14,203 bases of DNA from Bordetella parapertussis. Its GTDB lineage: Bacteria; Pseudomonadota; Gammaproteobacteria; Burkholderiales; Burkholderiaceae_C. Shown in pieces: positions 7,619 to 14,203 of the stretch. Numbering within the stretch: the first letter of the stretch is position 1; every line of letters begins with the position of its first letter. The translations under genes and the position numbers were made by a program. The notes beneath the pieces are model-generated. The model did no database searches, was not told the origin of the DNA, and saw only the letters and a list, made by a program, of their open reading frames with translations. The stretch spans positions 1 to 14,203 of the forward strand of contig CAMDAN010000066.1 of assembly GCA_945888535.1 (NCBI GenBank), read 5' to 3'.

Positions 7619-8430
7619 TGCCGCTTGAATTTTCTTGGCCCTTGGTGGGCCTTGCGGCTGCTTTAGGGCTTGTGGTCGGCAGTTTTTTGAATGTCTTGAT
7701 TTACCGCGTGCCTCGCATGCTAGAGCGCGAATGGGCCCATGAATCCGCCCTCCACCTGAGCACTGAAGTCCCCCAACATCCTCCGTTGAATCTTTTTTTT
7801 CCTCGCTCGCACTGCCCGCACTGTGAGGCGCGTATTCGCTGGTATGACAATATTCCGTTGGTGAGTTACGTCGTGTTACGCGGTAAATGCGCCCACTGCA
7901 ATCACGCCATTGGCTTGCGCTACCCCGCCATCGAATTCTGTACCGCTGTTATTTTTGCGCTTTGCGCAGTACGCTGGGGTTTGACGCCCACGGCCGGCGT
8001 GTGGTCAATCTGGGGTTCAGCATTGCTCGCACTGGCTTGTATTGACTTGGACACCCATTTGCTTCCCGACAGCATTGTTTTACCTTTGCTGTGGCTGGGA
8101 CTGTTGAGTGCCAGTTGGGGATGGACCTCAGTTGCTTTAGATTCATCTGTGTGGGGTGCTGCCCTAGGTTATTTTTCCTTATGGTTGGTTTTTTGGTGCT
8201 TCAAATGGGTCACGGGTAAAGAGGGAATGGGTTATGGCGATTTCAAATTATTGGCGTGTTTAGGCGCGTGGTTTGGGTGGCCCCTGCTTTTGCCCATCGT
8301 GTTGATGGCTTCTGTTGCGGGATCCTTGGTCGGTGTTGCCTTGAAATTAAGCCATCGACTCGGTCCGGGTGAGGCCATTCCATTTGGTCCTTTTTTAGTG
8401 GGCGCTGGCTTTATCGCGATTGGATTATGA
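7618..8430 (+). CDS. pilD: Prepilin peptidase / N-methyltransferase PilD
   Basis: PilD is the inner-membrane aspartic protease that cuts the leader from type IV prepilins, and from type II secretion pseudopilins where present, and methylates the new N-terminus. The 270 residues are the usual length. The N-terminal domain has VGSFLNVLIYRVPRML (20-35) and two CxxC pairs, C66/C69 and C91/C94, which mark the zinc-binding methyltransferase-associated region. The peptidase part has the catalytic Asp motif CIDLDTHLLPD (D143 the likely nucleophile-activating residue) and GMGYGDFKL with the GxGD Asp at 208. Several hydrophobic segments fit a polytopic protein. TAATG couples it to pilC and ATGA couples it to coaE. 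It is the bifunctional form, since both cysteine pairs are kept. Confidence 0.96.
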   Translation: MPLEFSWPLVGLAAALGLVVGSFLNVLIYRVPRMLEREWAHESALHLSTEVPQHPPLNLFFPRSHCPHCEARIRWYDNIPLVSYVVLRGKCAHCNHAIGLRYPAIEFCTAVIFALCAVRWGLTPTAGVWSIWGSALLALACIDLDTHLLPDSIVLPLLWLGLLSASWGWTSVALDSSVWGAALGYFSLWLVFWCFKWVTGKEGMGYGDFKLLACLGAWFGWPLLLPIVLMASVAGSLVGVALKLSHRLGPGEAIPFGPFLVGAGFIAIGL

Positions 8431-9038
8431 AAAAACCACCTTTACGACTTGGAGTGACTGGCGGCATTGGCAGTGGCAAAAGCAGTGTCGCCCAAATTTT
8501 GACCTCCATGGGGGCGGCCTGTATTGATGCAGATGCGATTTCACGGGCAACGACTGCCAGTGGGGGGCAAGCGATTCCTGCCATTGAGAAAGCCTTTGGG
8601 TCGGCCATGGTCAATGCGCAAGGGGCGTTAGAGCGCGAAAGCATGCGGGCATTGGTTTTCAAAGACCCTAGTGCCAGGGCCAAATTAGAAGCCATCGTTC
8701 ACCCCTTGGTCGCGGCACAGATAGCCAAAGAAACAGCCTTGGCTTTGGCCCGTCAAGCGCCATGCTTGGTCTTTGATATCCCCTTGCTGGTCGAGTCACC
8801 GCGCTGGAGAAAGGTGTTAGACCGCGTTTTGGTTGTTGACTGCAGCCCTAAAACCCAAATTCAAAGAGTCATGCAACGCAGTGGCCTGTCTGAGCTTGAA
8901 GTCTCCAGCATCATGCAGGCCCAAAGCACTCGGCTGACCCGCCTTCAAGCTGCCGATTTGGTTCTTTTCAATGACGGTACAGATTTTGAGACAATCACGC
9001 AAACGCTTGAGGAATTAAGACCTTTCTTCGGGCTATGA
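8427..9038 (+). CDS. coaE: Dephospho-CoA kinase
   Basis: CoaE phosphorylates the ribose 3'-hydroxyl of dephospho-CoA with ATP, the last step of coenzyme A synthesis, in the cytoplasm. The 203 residues match the family. The P-loop GGIGSGKS is at 12-19, the substrate-site IDADAISR at 33-40, HPLV at 92-95 and FDIPLLVES at 116-124. The lid/adenine region shows QAQSTRLTRLQAAD, ending in the conserved Ala-Asp. The ATG overlaps the pilD stop by 4 nt (ATGA). pilD followed by coaE is a common proteobacterial pairing with no known functional link, so I read it as shared transcription only. Confidence 0.96.
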   Translation: MKKPPLRLGVTGGIGSGKSSVAQILTSMGAACIDADAISRATTASGGQAIPAIEKAFGSAMVNAQGALERESMRALVFKDPSARAKLEAIVHPLVAAQIAKETALALARQAPCLVFDIPLLVESPRWRKVLDRVLVVDCSPKTQIQRVMQRSGLSELEVSSIMQAQSTRLTRLQAADLVLFNDGTDFETITQTLEELRPFFGL

Positions 9039-9048
9039 TGCGGCCACT

Positions 9049-9052
9049 GGAA
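9049..9052 (+). promoter_or_regulatory. Ribosome binding site deciding the zapD start
   Basis: GGAA stands 8 nt before the GTG at 9061 and only 2 nt before the alternative in-frame TTG at 9055. The spacing favours the GTG as the zapD initiation codon. Confidence 0.5.
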
Positions 9053-9060
9053 AATTGAAC

Positions 9061-9816
9061 GTGATCCTGTACGAATACCCATTTAACGAAAAAATTCGCA
9101 CCTACCTGCGTTTAGAGCAGCTGTTTTCGCGTTTATTCAAGCTCATGGGACGGACCGATGAGATGGACCACCACTTTGCGCTGACTACCCTTTTTGAAAT
9201 ATTGAATGTCGGCGCACGCGCAGATCTCAAAACCGATGTGCTGAAAGATCTTGAAAAACAAAAGCAAGCCCTCAACGCCTTTCGCGACAATCCTGCGATT
9301 GCGACAGACGTGTTGGATGAAATTTTGGGGCAACTCAGTGCATGTTTTGCCGGATTAAGCGGAACCCTAGGAAAATTAGGGCAAGTGCTGACTGAAAATG
9401 ATTGGCTCATGAGTGTCCGCAGTCGTGCGGGTATTCCAGGCGGAACCTGCGCCTTTGACCTCCCTGCTTACCATGCGTGGCAACAACAACCTTGGGAGGT
9501 AAGACAGCAAAATCTGCGTGAATGGGTCGAAACGCTTTTGCCGCTTTCACAATCCATTCAAGTCTTGCTCAACCTGTTGCGTGACTCGGGATCGCCTCAA
9601 AAAATGGTCGCTGCAAGCGGTCAGTTTCAGCAAAATTTGCCACAAGGAAAAACTGCGCAAATGTTGCGTCTCTCCGTCGATCACAATTTAGGGATCATTC
9701 CCGAGATCAGTGGAAACCGACTGCTCGTGTCCATTCGGTTCATGCGCCACGAAGACGACAACCGGCTGCATGCGAGCAACGAAGACAGCCCTTTTGAAAT
9801 GGCGTTGTGCTCCTAA
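9061..9816 (+). CDS. zapD: Cell division protein ZapD (FtsZ-bundling, DUF1342)
   Basis: ZapD binds the C-terminal tail of FtsZ and bundles protofilaments at the division site, in the cytoplasm. The 251 residues are the usual length. The start is family-typical (ILYEYPFNEKIRTYLRLE), followed by a helical region with DEMDHHFALTTLFEIL, then RSRAGIPGGTCAFDLPAYHAW (120-140), the most conserved stretch, and the C-terminal beta part with MLRLSVDHN (201-209), PEISGNR and SIRFM. GTG at 9061 is chosen over TTG at 9055 because GGAA (9049-9052) lies 8 nt before GTG but only 2 nt before TTG, and because GTG yields the usual MILYEYPFNE beginning. It lies 22 nt after coaE and 5 nt before yacG. No membrane segment is seen. 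Confidence 0.94.
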   Translation: MILYEYPFNEKIRTYLRLEQLFSRLFKLMGRTDEMDHHFALTTLFEILNVGARADLKTDVLKDLEKQKQALNAFRDNPAIATDVLDEILGQLSACFAGLSGTLGKLGQVLTENDWLMSVRSRAGIPGGTCAFDLPAYHAWQQQPWEVRQQNLREWVETLLPLSQSIQVLLNLLRDSGSPQKMVAASGQFQQNLPQGKTAQMLRLSVDHNLGIIPEISGNRLLVSIRFMRHEDDNRLHASNEDSPFEMALCS

Positions 9817-9821
9817 GCGCC

Positions 9822-10016
9822 ATGCAGGAAACACCGGAAGTTTTTCAGAAAATCGTACCCTGCCCCGCCTGCAAAGGCGACAGCCTGTACGCAAGCACCA
9901 ACCCCTATCGGCCGTTTTGTAGTGCCCGCTGCAAGGGTCTCGATTTAGGGGCTTGGGCTAGCGAAGAATTTCGGATGGAAGCGTCCAACCTGACTACCGA
10001 CACGGAGGAACAATAA
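9822..10016 (+). CDS. yacG: DNA gyrase inhibitor YacG (zinc-binding)
   Basis: YacG is a small cytoplasmic zinc protein that binds GyrB and blocks DNA binding by gyrase. It has 64 residues, the usual size. The four zinc ligands are C14 and C17 in VPCPACKG and C33 and C37 in PFCSARCKGLDLGAW, which is the family signature, followed by an acidic, probably disordered tail (DTEEQ). The frame is open back to a GTG at 9807 inside zapD, but ATG at 9822, 5 nt after the zapD stop, gives the expected length and N-terminus. No clear Shine-Dalgarno is present, so translation may be coupled to zapD. It is the last gene of the rightward run. The zapD-yacG neighbourhood is conserved in many proteobacteria. 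Confidence 0.95.
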   Translation: MQETPEVFQKIVPCPACKGDSLYASTNPYRPFCSARCKGLDLGAWASEEFRMEASNLTTDTEEQ

Positions 10017-10047
10017 CTCCAAGGGTCAGATCATGCCGCCCTAGGCC
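10017..10047. other. Convergent gap between yacG and the Nudix gene
   Basis: Two convergent units meet in 31 nt. I see no strong intrinsic terminator: GGAG (10004-10007) and CTCC (10017-10020) could pair across a 9-nt loop, but the stem is only 4 bp and no T-tract follows in either direction. Termination here may be factor-dependent or occur inside the opposite genes. Confidence 0.4.
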
Positions 10048-10500
10048 TCAGGTTTTGCGTTCTTGCTCCAACCATTCCAAGACGGGTAATGCACCGGGCA
10101 AAATGGGGCTCACCCCCACGGGCAAAACAGACCATGCAAAAGACTGCTGCTCCTTCATTTGAAGCTCCCCTGACCACTGAGTCACTTTGAAGAAATGGAG
10201 TCTGACCAAGGCATGGGGATAGTCCACCACCTCGACCTTCCAAGCCTTAGCTTCGCTAATAGTCAGGCCTAGCTCTTCGTTCAATTCGCGACTTAACGCC
10301 TCTTCAATGGATTCGCCTGCCTCTAACTTACCACCAGGAAACTCCCAGTAACCTGCATAGGGCTTTCCCGCCGGTCGCGAGGTCAGTAAAAAAGAACCGT
10401 CCGCTTGCATCAATACGCCAACGGCGACTTCAACCATAGGCCGGTCATCGCCCCCTTGACGCAACTGATCAGGATCAGCAACAAGACTGGGGGCGGTCAC
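10048..10500 (-). CDS. MutT-like Nudix hydrolase (probable 8-oxo-dGTP diphosphatase)
   Basis: This is a single-domain Nudix hydrolase of 150 residues. The Nudix box GX5EX7REUXEEXGU is complete at residues 57-79: G57, E63, R71, E72, E75, E76, G78, in GGKLEAGESIEEALS followed by RELNEELGL. The VAVGVLMQADGSFLLTSRPAGKPYAGYWEFPGG context is that of MutT, which hydrolyses 8-oxo-dGTP to limit A:T to C:G changes, so that role is likely but not proven. GTG at 10500 is preferred because it overlaps the ATPase stop (GTGA) and gives a normal length; TTG at 10539 lies well inside the upstream gene, and ATG at 10437 would give 129 residues with almost nothing before the first strand. It is the last gene of the leftward secA-argJ-ATPase unit. 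Confidence 0.88.
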   Translation of the reverse strand: MTAPSLVADPDQLRQGGDDRPMVEVAVGVLMQADGSFLLTSRPAGKPYAGYWEFPGGKLEAGESIEEALSRELNEELGLTISEAKAWKVEVVDYPHALVRLHFFKVTQWSGELQMKEQQSFAWSVLPVGVSPILPGALPVLEWLEQERKT

Positions 10501-11363
10501 TTGGGACTGCGCCCTGAAAAATCTTTGGCAAATTGCCAAGCAACGCGTCCGCTACGAGAGCCGCGTTCTAATGCCCACACCAAAGCTTCTGCGCGGGAAG
10601 CCTCAATTTGCGGCGCTGAAAAACCTAAAGATCGCAGCCACTGCGCCACAATCATCAGGTACTCGTCTTGGGTGAATGGGTAAAAACTGATCCATAAGCC
10701 AAAGCGCTCTGAGAGAGAAATTTTTTCTTCTACGCCTTCGCCAGGGTGAACCTCTCCCTCCGCCGTATGGGTATAAGTTAAGTTCTCCGCCATAAATTCT
10801 GGCAACAAGTGACGACGGTTGCTGGTGGCGTAAATCAAAACGTTGGCCGACGTTTCTGAGACCGAACCGTCCAAGACGGATTTCAAGGCCTTGTAGCCTG
10901 GCTCGCCTTGGTCAAAGCTCAAATCGTCACAAAAAATAATGAATTTCTCAGACCGTTTTTCAATGACTTCGACAATATCAGGCAAGTCAACCAGATCGTC
11001 CTTGTCCATTTCAATCAGTCGCAAGCCTTGACTTGAAAACGTATTCAAGCAAGCGCGAACCAAAGATGATTTTCCGGTACCGCGGGCACCCGTTAACAAT
11101 ACATTATTAGCCGTCAGACCCCGAACAAATTGATCGGTATTACGCTGAATCTTTTCTTTTTGAACGTCAATTTCTTTGAGGTCATTGAGCTGCATCGGTC
11201 CGATGTGAAGCACTGGAACGATATAGCCTTGGCCCGAGACGCGCTTACGGTATCGAAAAGCCACCGAAGCGCTCCAATCGGGTTGTTCGATATCCAATCG
11301 CAGCGACGACTCCACTCGCCCCATGAATTGTTCTGCGCGTAAAAGAAAATCAGTCAGTCGCAT
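10497..11363 (-). CDS. DUF815-family AAA+ ATPase of unknown function
   Basis: This cytoplasmic ATPase of 288 residues belongs, by its motifs, to the DUF815 (COG2607-type) AAA+ group. Its cellular role is not known to me. An N-terminal region of about 60 residues precedes QLNDLKEIDVQKEKI, the usual DUF815 lead-in. Walker A is GARGTGKSS (92-100), Walker B is FIIFCDDLSF (131-140, D136/D137), sensor 1 is YATSNRRHL with N172, and SERFGLW carries a likely arginine finger at R220. The C-terminal helices end with SRSGRVAWQFAKD. There is no signal peptide or membrane segment. The ATG is supported by GGAGG (11375-11379) 11 nt upstream, the best Shine-Dalgarno sequence in the window. It lies 18 nt after argJ and overlaps the Nudix gene by 4 nt. 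Confidence 0.9.
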   Translation of the reverse strand: MRLTDFLLRAEQFMGRVESSLRLDIEQPDWSASVAFRYRKRVSGQGYIVPVLHIGPMQLNDLKEIDVQKEKIQRNTDQFVRGLTANNVLLTGARGTGKSSLVRACLNTFSSQGLRLIEMDKDDLVDLPDIVEVIEKRSEKFIIFCDDLSFDQGEPGYKALKSVLDGSVSETSANVLIYATSNRRHLLPEFMAENLTYTHTAEGEVHPGEGVEEKISLSERFGLWISFYPFTQDEYLMIVAQWLRSLGFSAPQIEASRAEALVWALERGSRSGRVAWQFAKDFSGRSPK

Positions 11364-11374
11364 CGGTACGTCAA

Positions 11375-11379
11375 CCTCC
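11375..11379 (-). promoter_or_regulatory. Strong Shine-Dalgarno for the DUF815 ATPase gene
   Basis: The minus strand reads GGAGG here, 11 nt before the ATG at 11363. The site sits in the 18-nt gap after argJ and confirms that ATG as the start, at slightly long spacing. Confidence 0.6.
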
Positions 11380-11381
11380 GC

Positions 11382-12611
11382 TTAGGATCGGTAATCCGCG
11401 TTGATGGTGACGTACTCGTGGCTAAAGTCACACGTCCAAACCGTGTGGGTCGCACTTCCCCGGCCAAGTTCCACTCTAACGGTGATTTCGCTTTGCTGCA
11501 TGACCCGTTGACCATCCGCCTCTGGGTAGTTCGGATGCCGGCCGCCATGGGTTGCAACATGCACCTCGTCTAAATAAAGCTCGATCAGGCTCTGGTCCAA
11601 ATCTTCAATGCCAGCGTAACCCACTGCAGCCAAAATTCGGCCCAAGTTGGGATCGCTCGCGTAAAACGCAGTTTTAACCAAAGGAGAGTGGGCAATGGCG
11701 TAGGCGACTTGGCTGCACTCTTGTACTGAGTTACCACCTTCGACCTGCACCGTCATAAATTTGGTCGCACCTTCACCGTCACGAACGATGGCTTGCGCCA
11801 ATTGTCTTGCAACTTCCAGCATCGCATTGAAAAACAATTGCCCTTCTTTGCTTTGCAAAGATTCAATGCGCGCATGGCCGGCTTGGTTCGAAGCGACAAT
11901 CACCAATGAATCATTGGTAGATGTATCGCCATCGACCGTAATGCGATTGAAAGAGCCTTCAGCCAACGCGTTGGCTATGGGTTGCATCAGCGCAGGGTTC
12001 ACGCAAGCATCGGTTGCAATAAAGCCCAACATAGTGGCCATATTGGGCCGAATCATCCCAGCGCCTTTGCTAATTCCAGTGATCGACACTGTTTTACCGC
12101 CAATAGCGACCTGCGCGCCAAAGGCTTTGGGCGCCGTGTCCGTAGTCATGATGGCTTGCGCAGCGCTTAGCCAATCGTCCGCTTTCGCGTTTTTAATCGC
12201 ACTATCTAGGCCGGCAATGATGCGTTCGCTGGGCAGCGACTCCATGATGACGCCAGTAGAGAATGGCAGAATCTGGTTAGGTTTTACATTCAAACGCTCT
12301 GCCAAAGCCACACACGTGCTGTGTGCTCTGGCTAAACCATCGGCTCCGGTGCCTGCGTTGGCGTTTCCCGTGTTCACCAACAACGCACGGATTTCTTCAC
12401 CTTGCTTTAAGTGTGTTTGACAGATCTGAACAGGAGCTGCGCAAAAACGATTCGTCGTAAAGACACCGCCTACGCTGCAGCCCGGATCCAATAAAAAAAC
12501 GCTTAAGTCTTTTCGGCCTTGCTTGCGAATTCCAGCTTCAATGATTCCAATTTTGACGCCCGCAATAGGAAACAATCTTTTCTCATCAGGGGGTAGCAAA
12601 TTCACTGACAT
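11382..12611 (-). CDS. argJ: Bifunctional ornithine acetyltransferase / N-acetylglutamate synthase
   Basis: ArgJ moves the acetyl group from N-acetylornithine to glutamate in the cyclic arginine pathway and, in bifunctional members, also acetylates glutamate with acetyl-CoA. The 409 residues match the family. [13 protein letters not shown] (49-61), [12 protein letters not shown] (78-89), the oxyanion motif STGVIME (118-124) and TTDTAPK (156-162) are all present. The self-cleavage site is in [16 protein letters not shown]: the bond between A192 and T193, with T193 becoming the N-terminal nucleophile of the beta chain. VDGDTSTND follows at about 216-224. The frame is open 24 codons upstream into secA, but ATG at 12611 is chosen because AAGG lies 8 nt before it and it gives the usual N-terminus (MSVNLL). 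It begins 10 nt after the secA stop. Whether it keeps the synthase activity cannot be told from sequence alone. Confidence 0.95.
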   Translation of the reverse strand: MSVNLLPPDEKRLFPIAGVKIGIIEAGIRKQGRKDLSVFLLDPGCSVGGVFTTNRFCAAPVQICQTHLKQGEEIRALLVNTGNANAGTGADGLARAHSTCVALAERLNVKPNQILPFSTGVIMESLPSERIIAGLDSAIKNAKADDWLSAAQAIMTTDTAPKAFGAQVAIGGKTVSITGISKGAGMIRPNMATMLGFIATDACVNPALMQPIANALAEGSFNRITVDGDTSTNDSLVIVASNQAGHARIESLQSKEGQLFFNAMLEVARQLAQAIVRDGEGATKFMTVQVEGGNSVQECSQVAYAIAHSPLVKTAFYASDPNLGRILAAVGYAGIEDLDQSLIELYLDEVHVATHGGRHPNYPEADGQRVMQQSEITVRVELGRGSATHTVWTCDFSHEYVTINADYRS

Positions 12612-12621
12612 GGCTTTGGCC

Positions 12622-14203
12622 TTAGGCGAGTTTGCCGTGGCAAAACTTGTATTTTTTTCCTGAGCCACAGGGGCAAGGGTCATTGCGACCGACCCGTGGT
12701 ACCACAGGTTCTAATCCTGCGGCTAAGACATCGGCAAGCGTTGTTTGGGGTTCCCCGGTTTCGCTGGGGGCGGTGTACGTGATGTTGTTGATATTTTCAG
12801 CTCGCGACTCTAAGGCTTGCGCAGCCTCTTCAATTTGCTCACTCGACTGAATACGCACCGTCATCAATGTCTTAGTGACATCATTTTTCACAGAGTCGAG
12901 CATTTGCCCAAAGAGCTCAAACGCCTCTCGCTTGTACTCTTGCTTAGGCTGCTTTTGCGCGTAACCGCGCAAATGAATCCCTTGGCGCAAGTAATCCAAC
13001 GCACTCAAATGGTCGCGCCACTGAGAGTCAATGGTTTGGAGTAACACCATGCGCTCAAACTGGGTAAAACTCTCAGCGCCGACTTGCGCAATTTTTTCAA
13101 CAAAAGCTGTATTGGCTGCGGTAACCACAGCAACTAAAACATCTTCATCGCTGATGGCAGATGCATTGGCGATCAGTGACTTCAAATCTAATTCAATCTG
13201 CCATTCATCGCGAAGAACGCTTTGCAGACCCGGGATATCCCATTGCTCTTCGACCGATTCCACCGGAACGAACTGATGCACCAAATCTTGAAAACTACCC
13301 TCGCGCAGGGCGGCAATTTGGGCATTGAGGTCTGCGGCATCCAAAATGGCATTGCGCTGCTGATAAATCACTTTACGCTGATCATTGGACACATCATCGT
13401 ATTCCAGCAACTGTTTACGCATATCAAAATTGCGTGCCTCAACCTTGCGTTGCGCACTTTCAATGCTGCGCGTAACGATGCCCGCCTCAATGGCTTCACC
13501 ATCGGGCATTTTGAGGCGCTCCATGATGGCCTTCACGCGATCTCCTGCAAAGATCCGCATCAGGGCGTCATCTAAACTCAAATAGAAGCGCGAGGAACCT
13601 GGATCGCCTTGGCGGCCCGAGCGGCCGCGCAATTGGTTATCAATGCGGCGAGATTCATGGCGCTCTGTGGCAATGATACGTAAGCCACCCAATGCTTTAA
13701 CGGCTTCGTGGTCGGACGTCCATTGGGTTTTTAATTGCGCAACCTGGCTGTCTTTATCTTGTAAGGTAAGGCTCTCATCGGCGAGCACCGATTCGATATT
13801 TTTTTCAATATTTCCGCCCAAAACAATATCCGTTCCACGACCGGCCATATTGGTGGCGATGGTGATCATTTTGGCGCGACCTGCCTGGGCCACGATATCT
13901 GCTTCGCGGGCATGTTGTTTTGCGTTGAGAACTTGGTGCGGGAGTTTTTCTTTGGTCAATAGCTCAGCAATGATTTCTGAATTCTCGATAGACGTGGTTC
14001 CCACCAAAACGGGCTGACCCCGTTCAAAACATTCGCGGATGTCTTCGATCGCAGCGGTATATTTTTCTCGCGTGGTTTTATACACGCGGTCCAACTGGTC
14101 TTCGCGTCGGCTGATGCGATTCGGTGGAATCACGACCGTCTCAAGGCCATAGATTTCTTGGAACTCATAGGCCTCGGTATCCGCAGTCCCCGTCATTCCC
14201 GAG
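12622..14203 (-). CDS. secA: Protein translocase ATPase SecA, C-terminal part (5' end outside window)
   Basis: SecA is the motor ATPase that pushes unfolded preproteins through SecYEG. The last 526 codons are present, out of about 900 expected; the frame runs open through the right edge, where [14 protein letters not shown] marks the end of the first nucleotide-binding region. Counting from that [14 protein letters not shown] is at 65-74, the NBD2 motif [15 protein letters not shown] at 115-129 and the arginine-rich motif [12 protein letters not shown] at 189-200. Next come the helical scaffold and wing ([20 protein letters not shown]) and a linker. The protein ends in [19 protein letters not shown], whose C508, C510, C519 and H520 form the zinc-binding tail used for SecB and ribosome contact. 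The stop overlaps the argJ Shine-Dalgarno, so argJ is probably read from the same message. The Met at 14196 is internal, not a start. Confidence 0.97.
   Translation of the reverse strand, partial: SGMTGTADTEAYEFQEIYGLETVVIPPNRISRREDQLDRVYKTTREKYTAAIEDIRECFERGQPVLVGTTSIENSEIIAELLTKEKLPHQVLNAKQHAREADIVAQAGRAKMITIATNMAGRGTDIVLGGNIEKNIESVLADESLTLQDKDSQVAQLKTQWTSDHEAVKALGGLRIIATERHESRRIDNQLRGRSGRQGDPGSSRFYLSLDDALMRIFAGDRVKAIMERLKMPDGEAIEAGIVTRSIESAQRKVEARNFDMRKQLLEYDDVSNDQRKVIYQQRNAILDAADLNAQIAALREGSFQDLVHQFVPVESVEEQWDIPGLQSVLRDEWQIELDLKSLIANASAISDEDVLVAVVTAANTAFVEKIAQVGAESFTQFERMVLLQTIDSQWRDHLSALDYLRQGIHLRGYAQKQPKQEYKREAFELFGQMLDSVKNDVTKTLMTVRIQSSEQIEEAAQALESRAENINNITYTAPSETGEPQTTLADVLAAGLEPVVPRVGRNDPCPCGSGKKYKFCHGKLA

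Noticed and set aside
11761..12420. Plus-strand open frame of 219 codons opposite argJ.
   Set aside because: Antisense to a well-supported ArgJ; no motif, no ribosome binding site and low-complexity Ala/Ser-rich translation.
12631..12644. Inverted repeat TTTGCC/GGCAAA near the secA stop, considered as a terminator.
   Set aside because: The loop is only 2 nt, it lies in the coding sequence of the SecA tail, and no T-tract follows on the minus strand before argJ.
1..14203. Searched by eye for CRISPR repeats, tRNA genes, transposase genes, long direct or inverted repeats, toxin-antitoxin pairs and defence genes.
   Set aside because: None seen; nearly all sequence is accounted for by 14 densely packed genes of known families.

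Overview
The window looks like an ordinary chromosomal stretch from a betaproteobacterium, most likely Burkholderiales and perhaps near Comamonadaceae. Two things suggest this. First, the pilB-pilC-pilD-coaE-zapD-yacG string faces a Nudix gene, a DUF815-type AAA+ ATPase gene, argJ and secA, an arrangement I know from that group. Second, the proteins themselves (a PilB/PilC/PilD core, ZapD, a SecA ending in a zinc-binding tail) fit. Base composition is a little over 50% G+C by eye and looks even along the window. No tRNA, rRNA, CRISPR array, insertion sequence or phage gene was seen.

Layout. Positions 72-1181 (minus) encode a sugar-nucleotide pyrophosphorylase with a C-terminal left-handed beta-helix. 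An AT-rich divergent gap (1182-1306) separates it from a plus-strand run of ten genes ending at 10016: rfbB, rfbD, rfbA, rfbC (dTDP-L-rhamnose synthesis), pilB, pilC, pilD (type IV pilus assembly ATPase, platform protein, prepilin peptidase), coaE (last step of CoA synthesis), zapD (FtsZ bundling) and yacG (zinc protein that inhibits gyrase). Neighbouring genes overlap by 1-4 nt or lie 4-22 nt apart, so the run could be one transcription unit. It meets a four-gene minus-strand unit read from the right edge: secA (5' end outside the window), argJ, a DUF815-like AAA+ ATPase gene and a MutT-like Nudix gene. These are also tightly packed (10 nt, 18 nt, and a 4-nt overlap). The convergent gap at 10017-10047 is only 31 nt.

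How the genes work together. The four rfb enzymes turn glucose-1-phosphate and dTTP into dTDP-L-rhamnose for surface polysaccharide or glycoconjugates. The divergent nucleotidyltransferase probably makes another activated sugar. PilBCD are the cytoplasmic and inner-membrane core for extending type IV pili, but no pilin gene is present here. The remaining genes are core housekeeping functions.

I found no convincing undescribed system. The most notable points are the rhamnose cassette lying 4 nt in front of the pil-coaE-zapD-yacG run, the unusual nucleotidyltransferase that recalls cyanobacterial homologues, and the DUF815-family ATPase of unknown role translationally coupled to a Nudix hydrolase.
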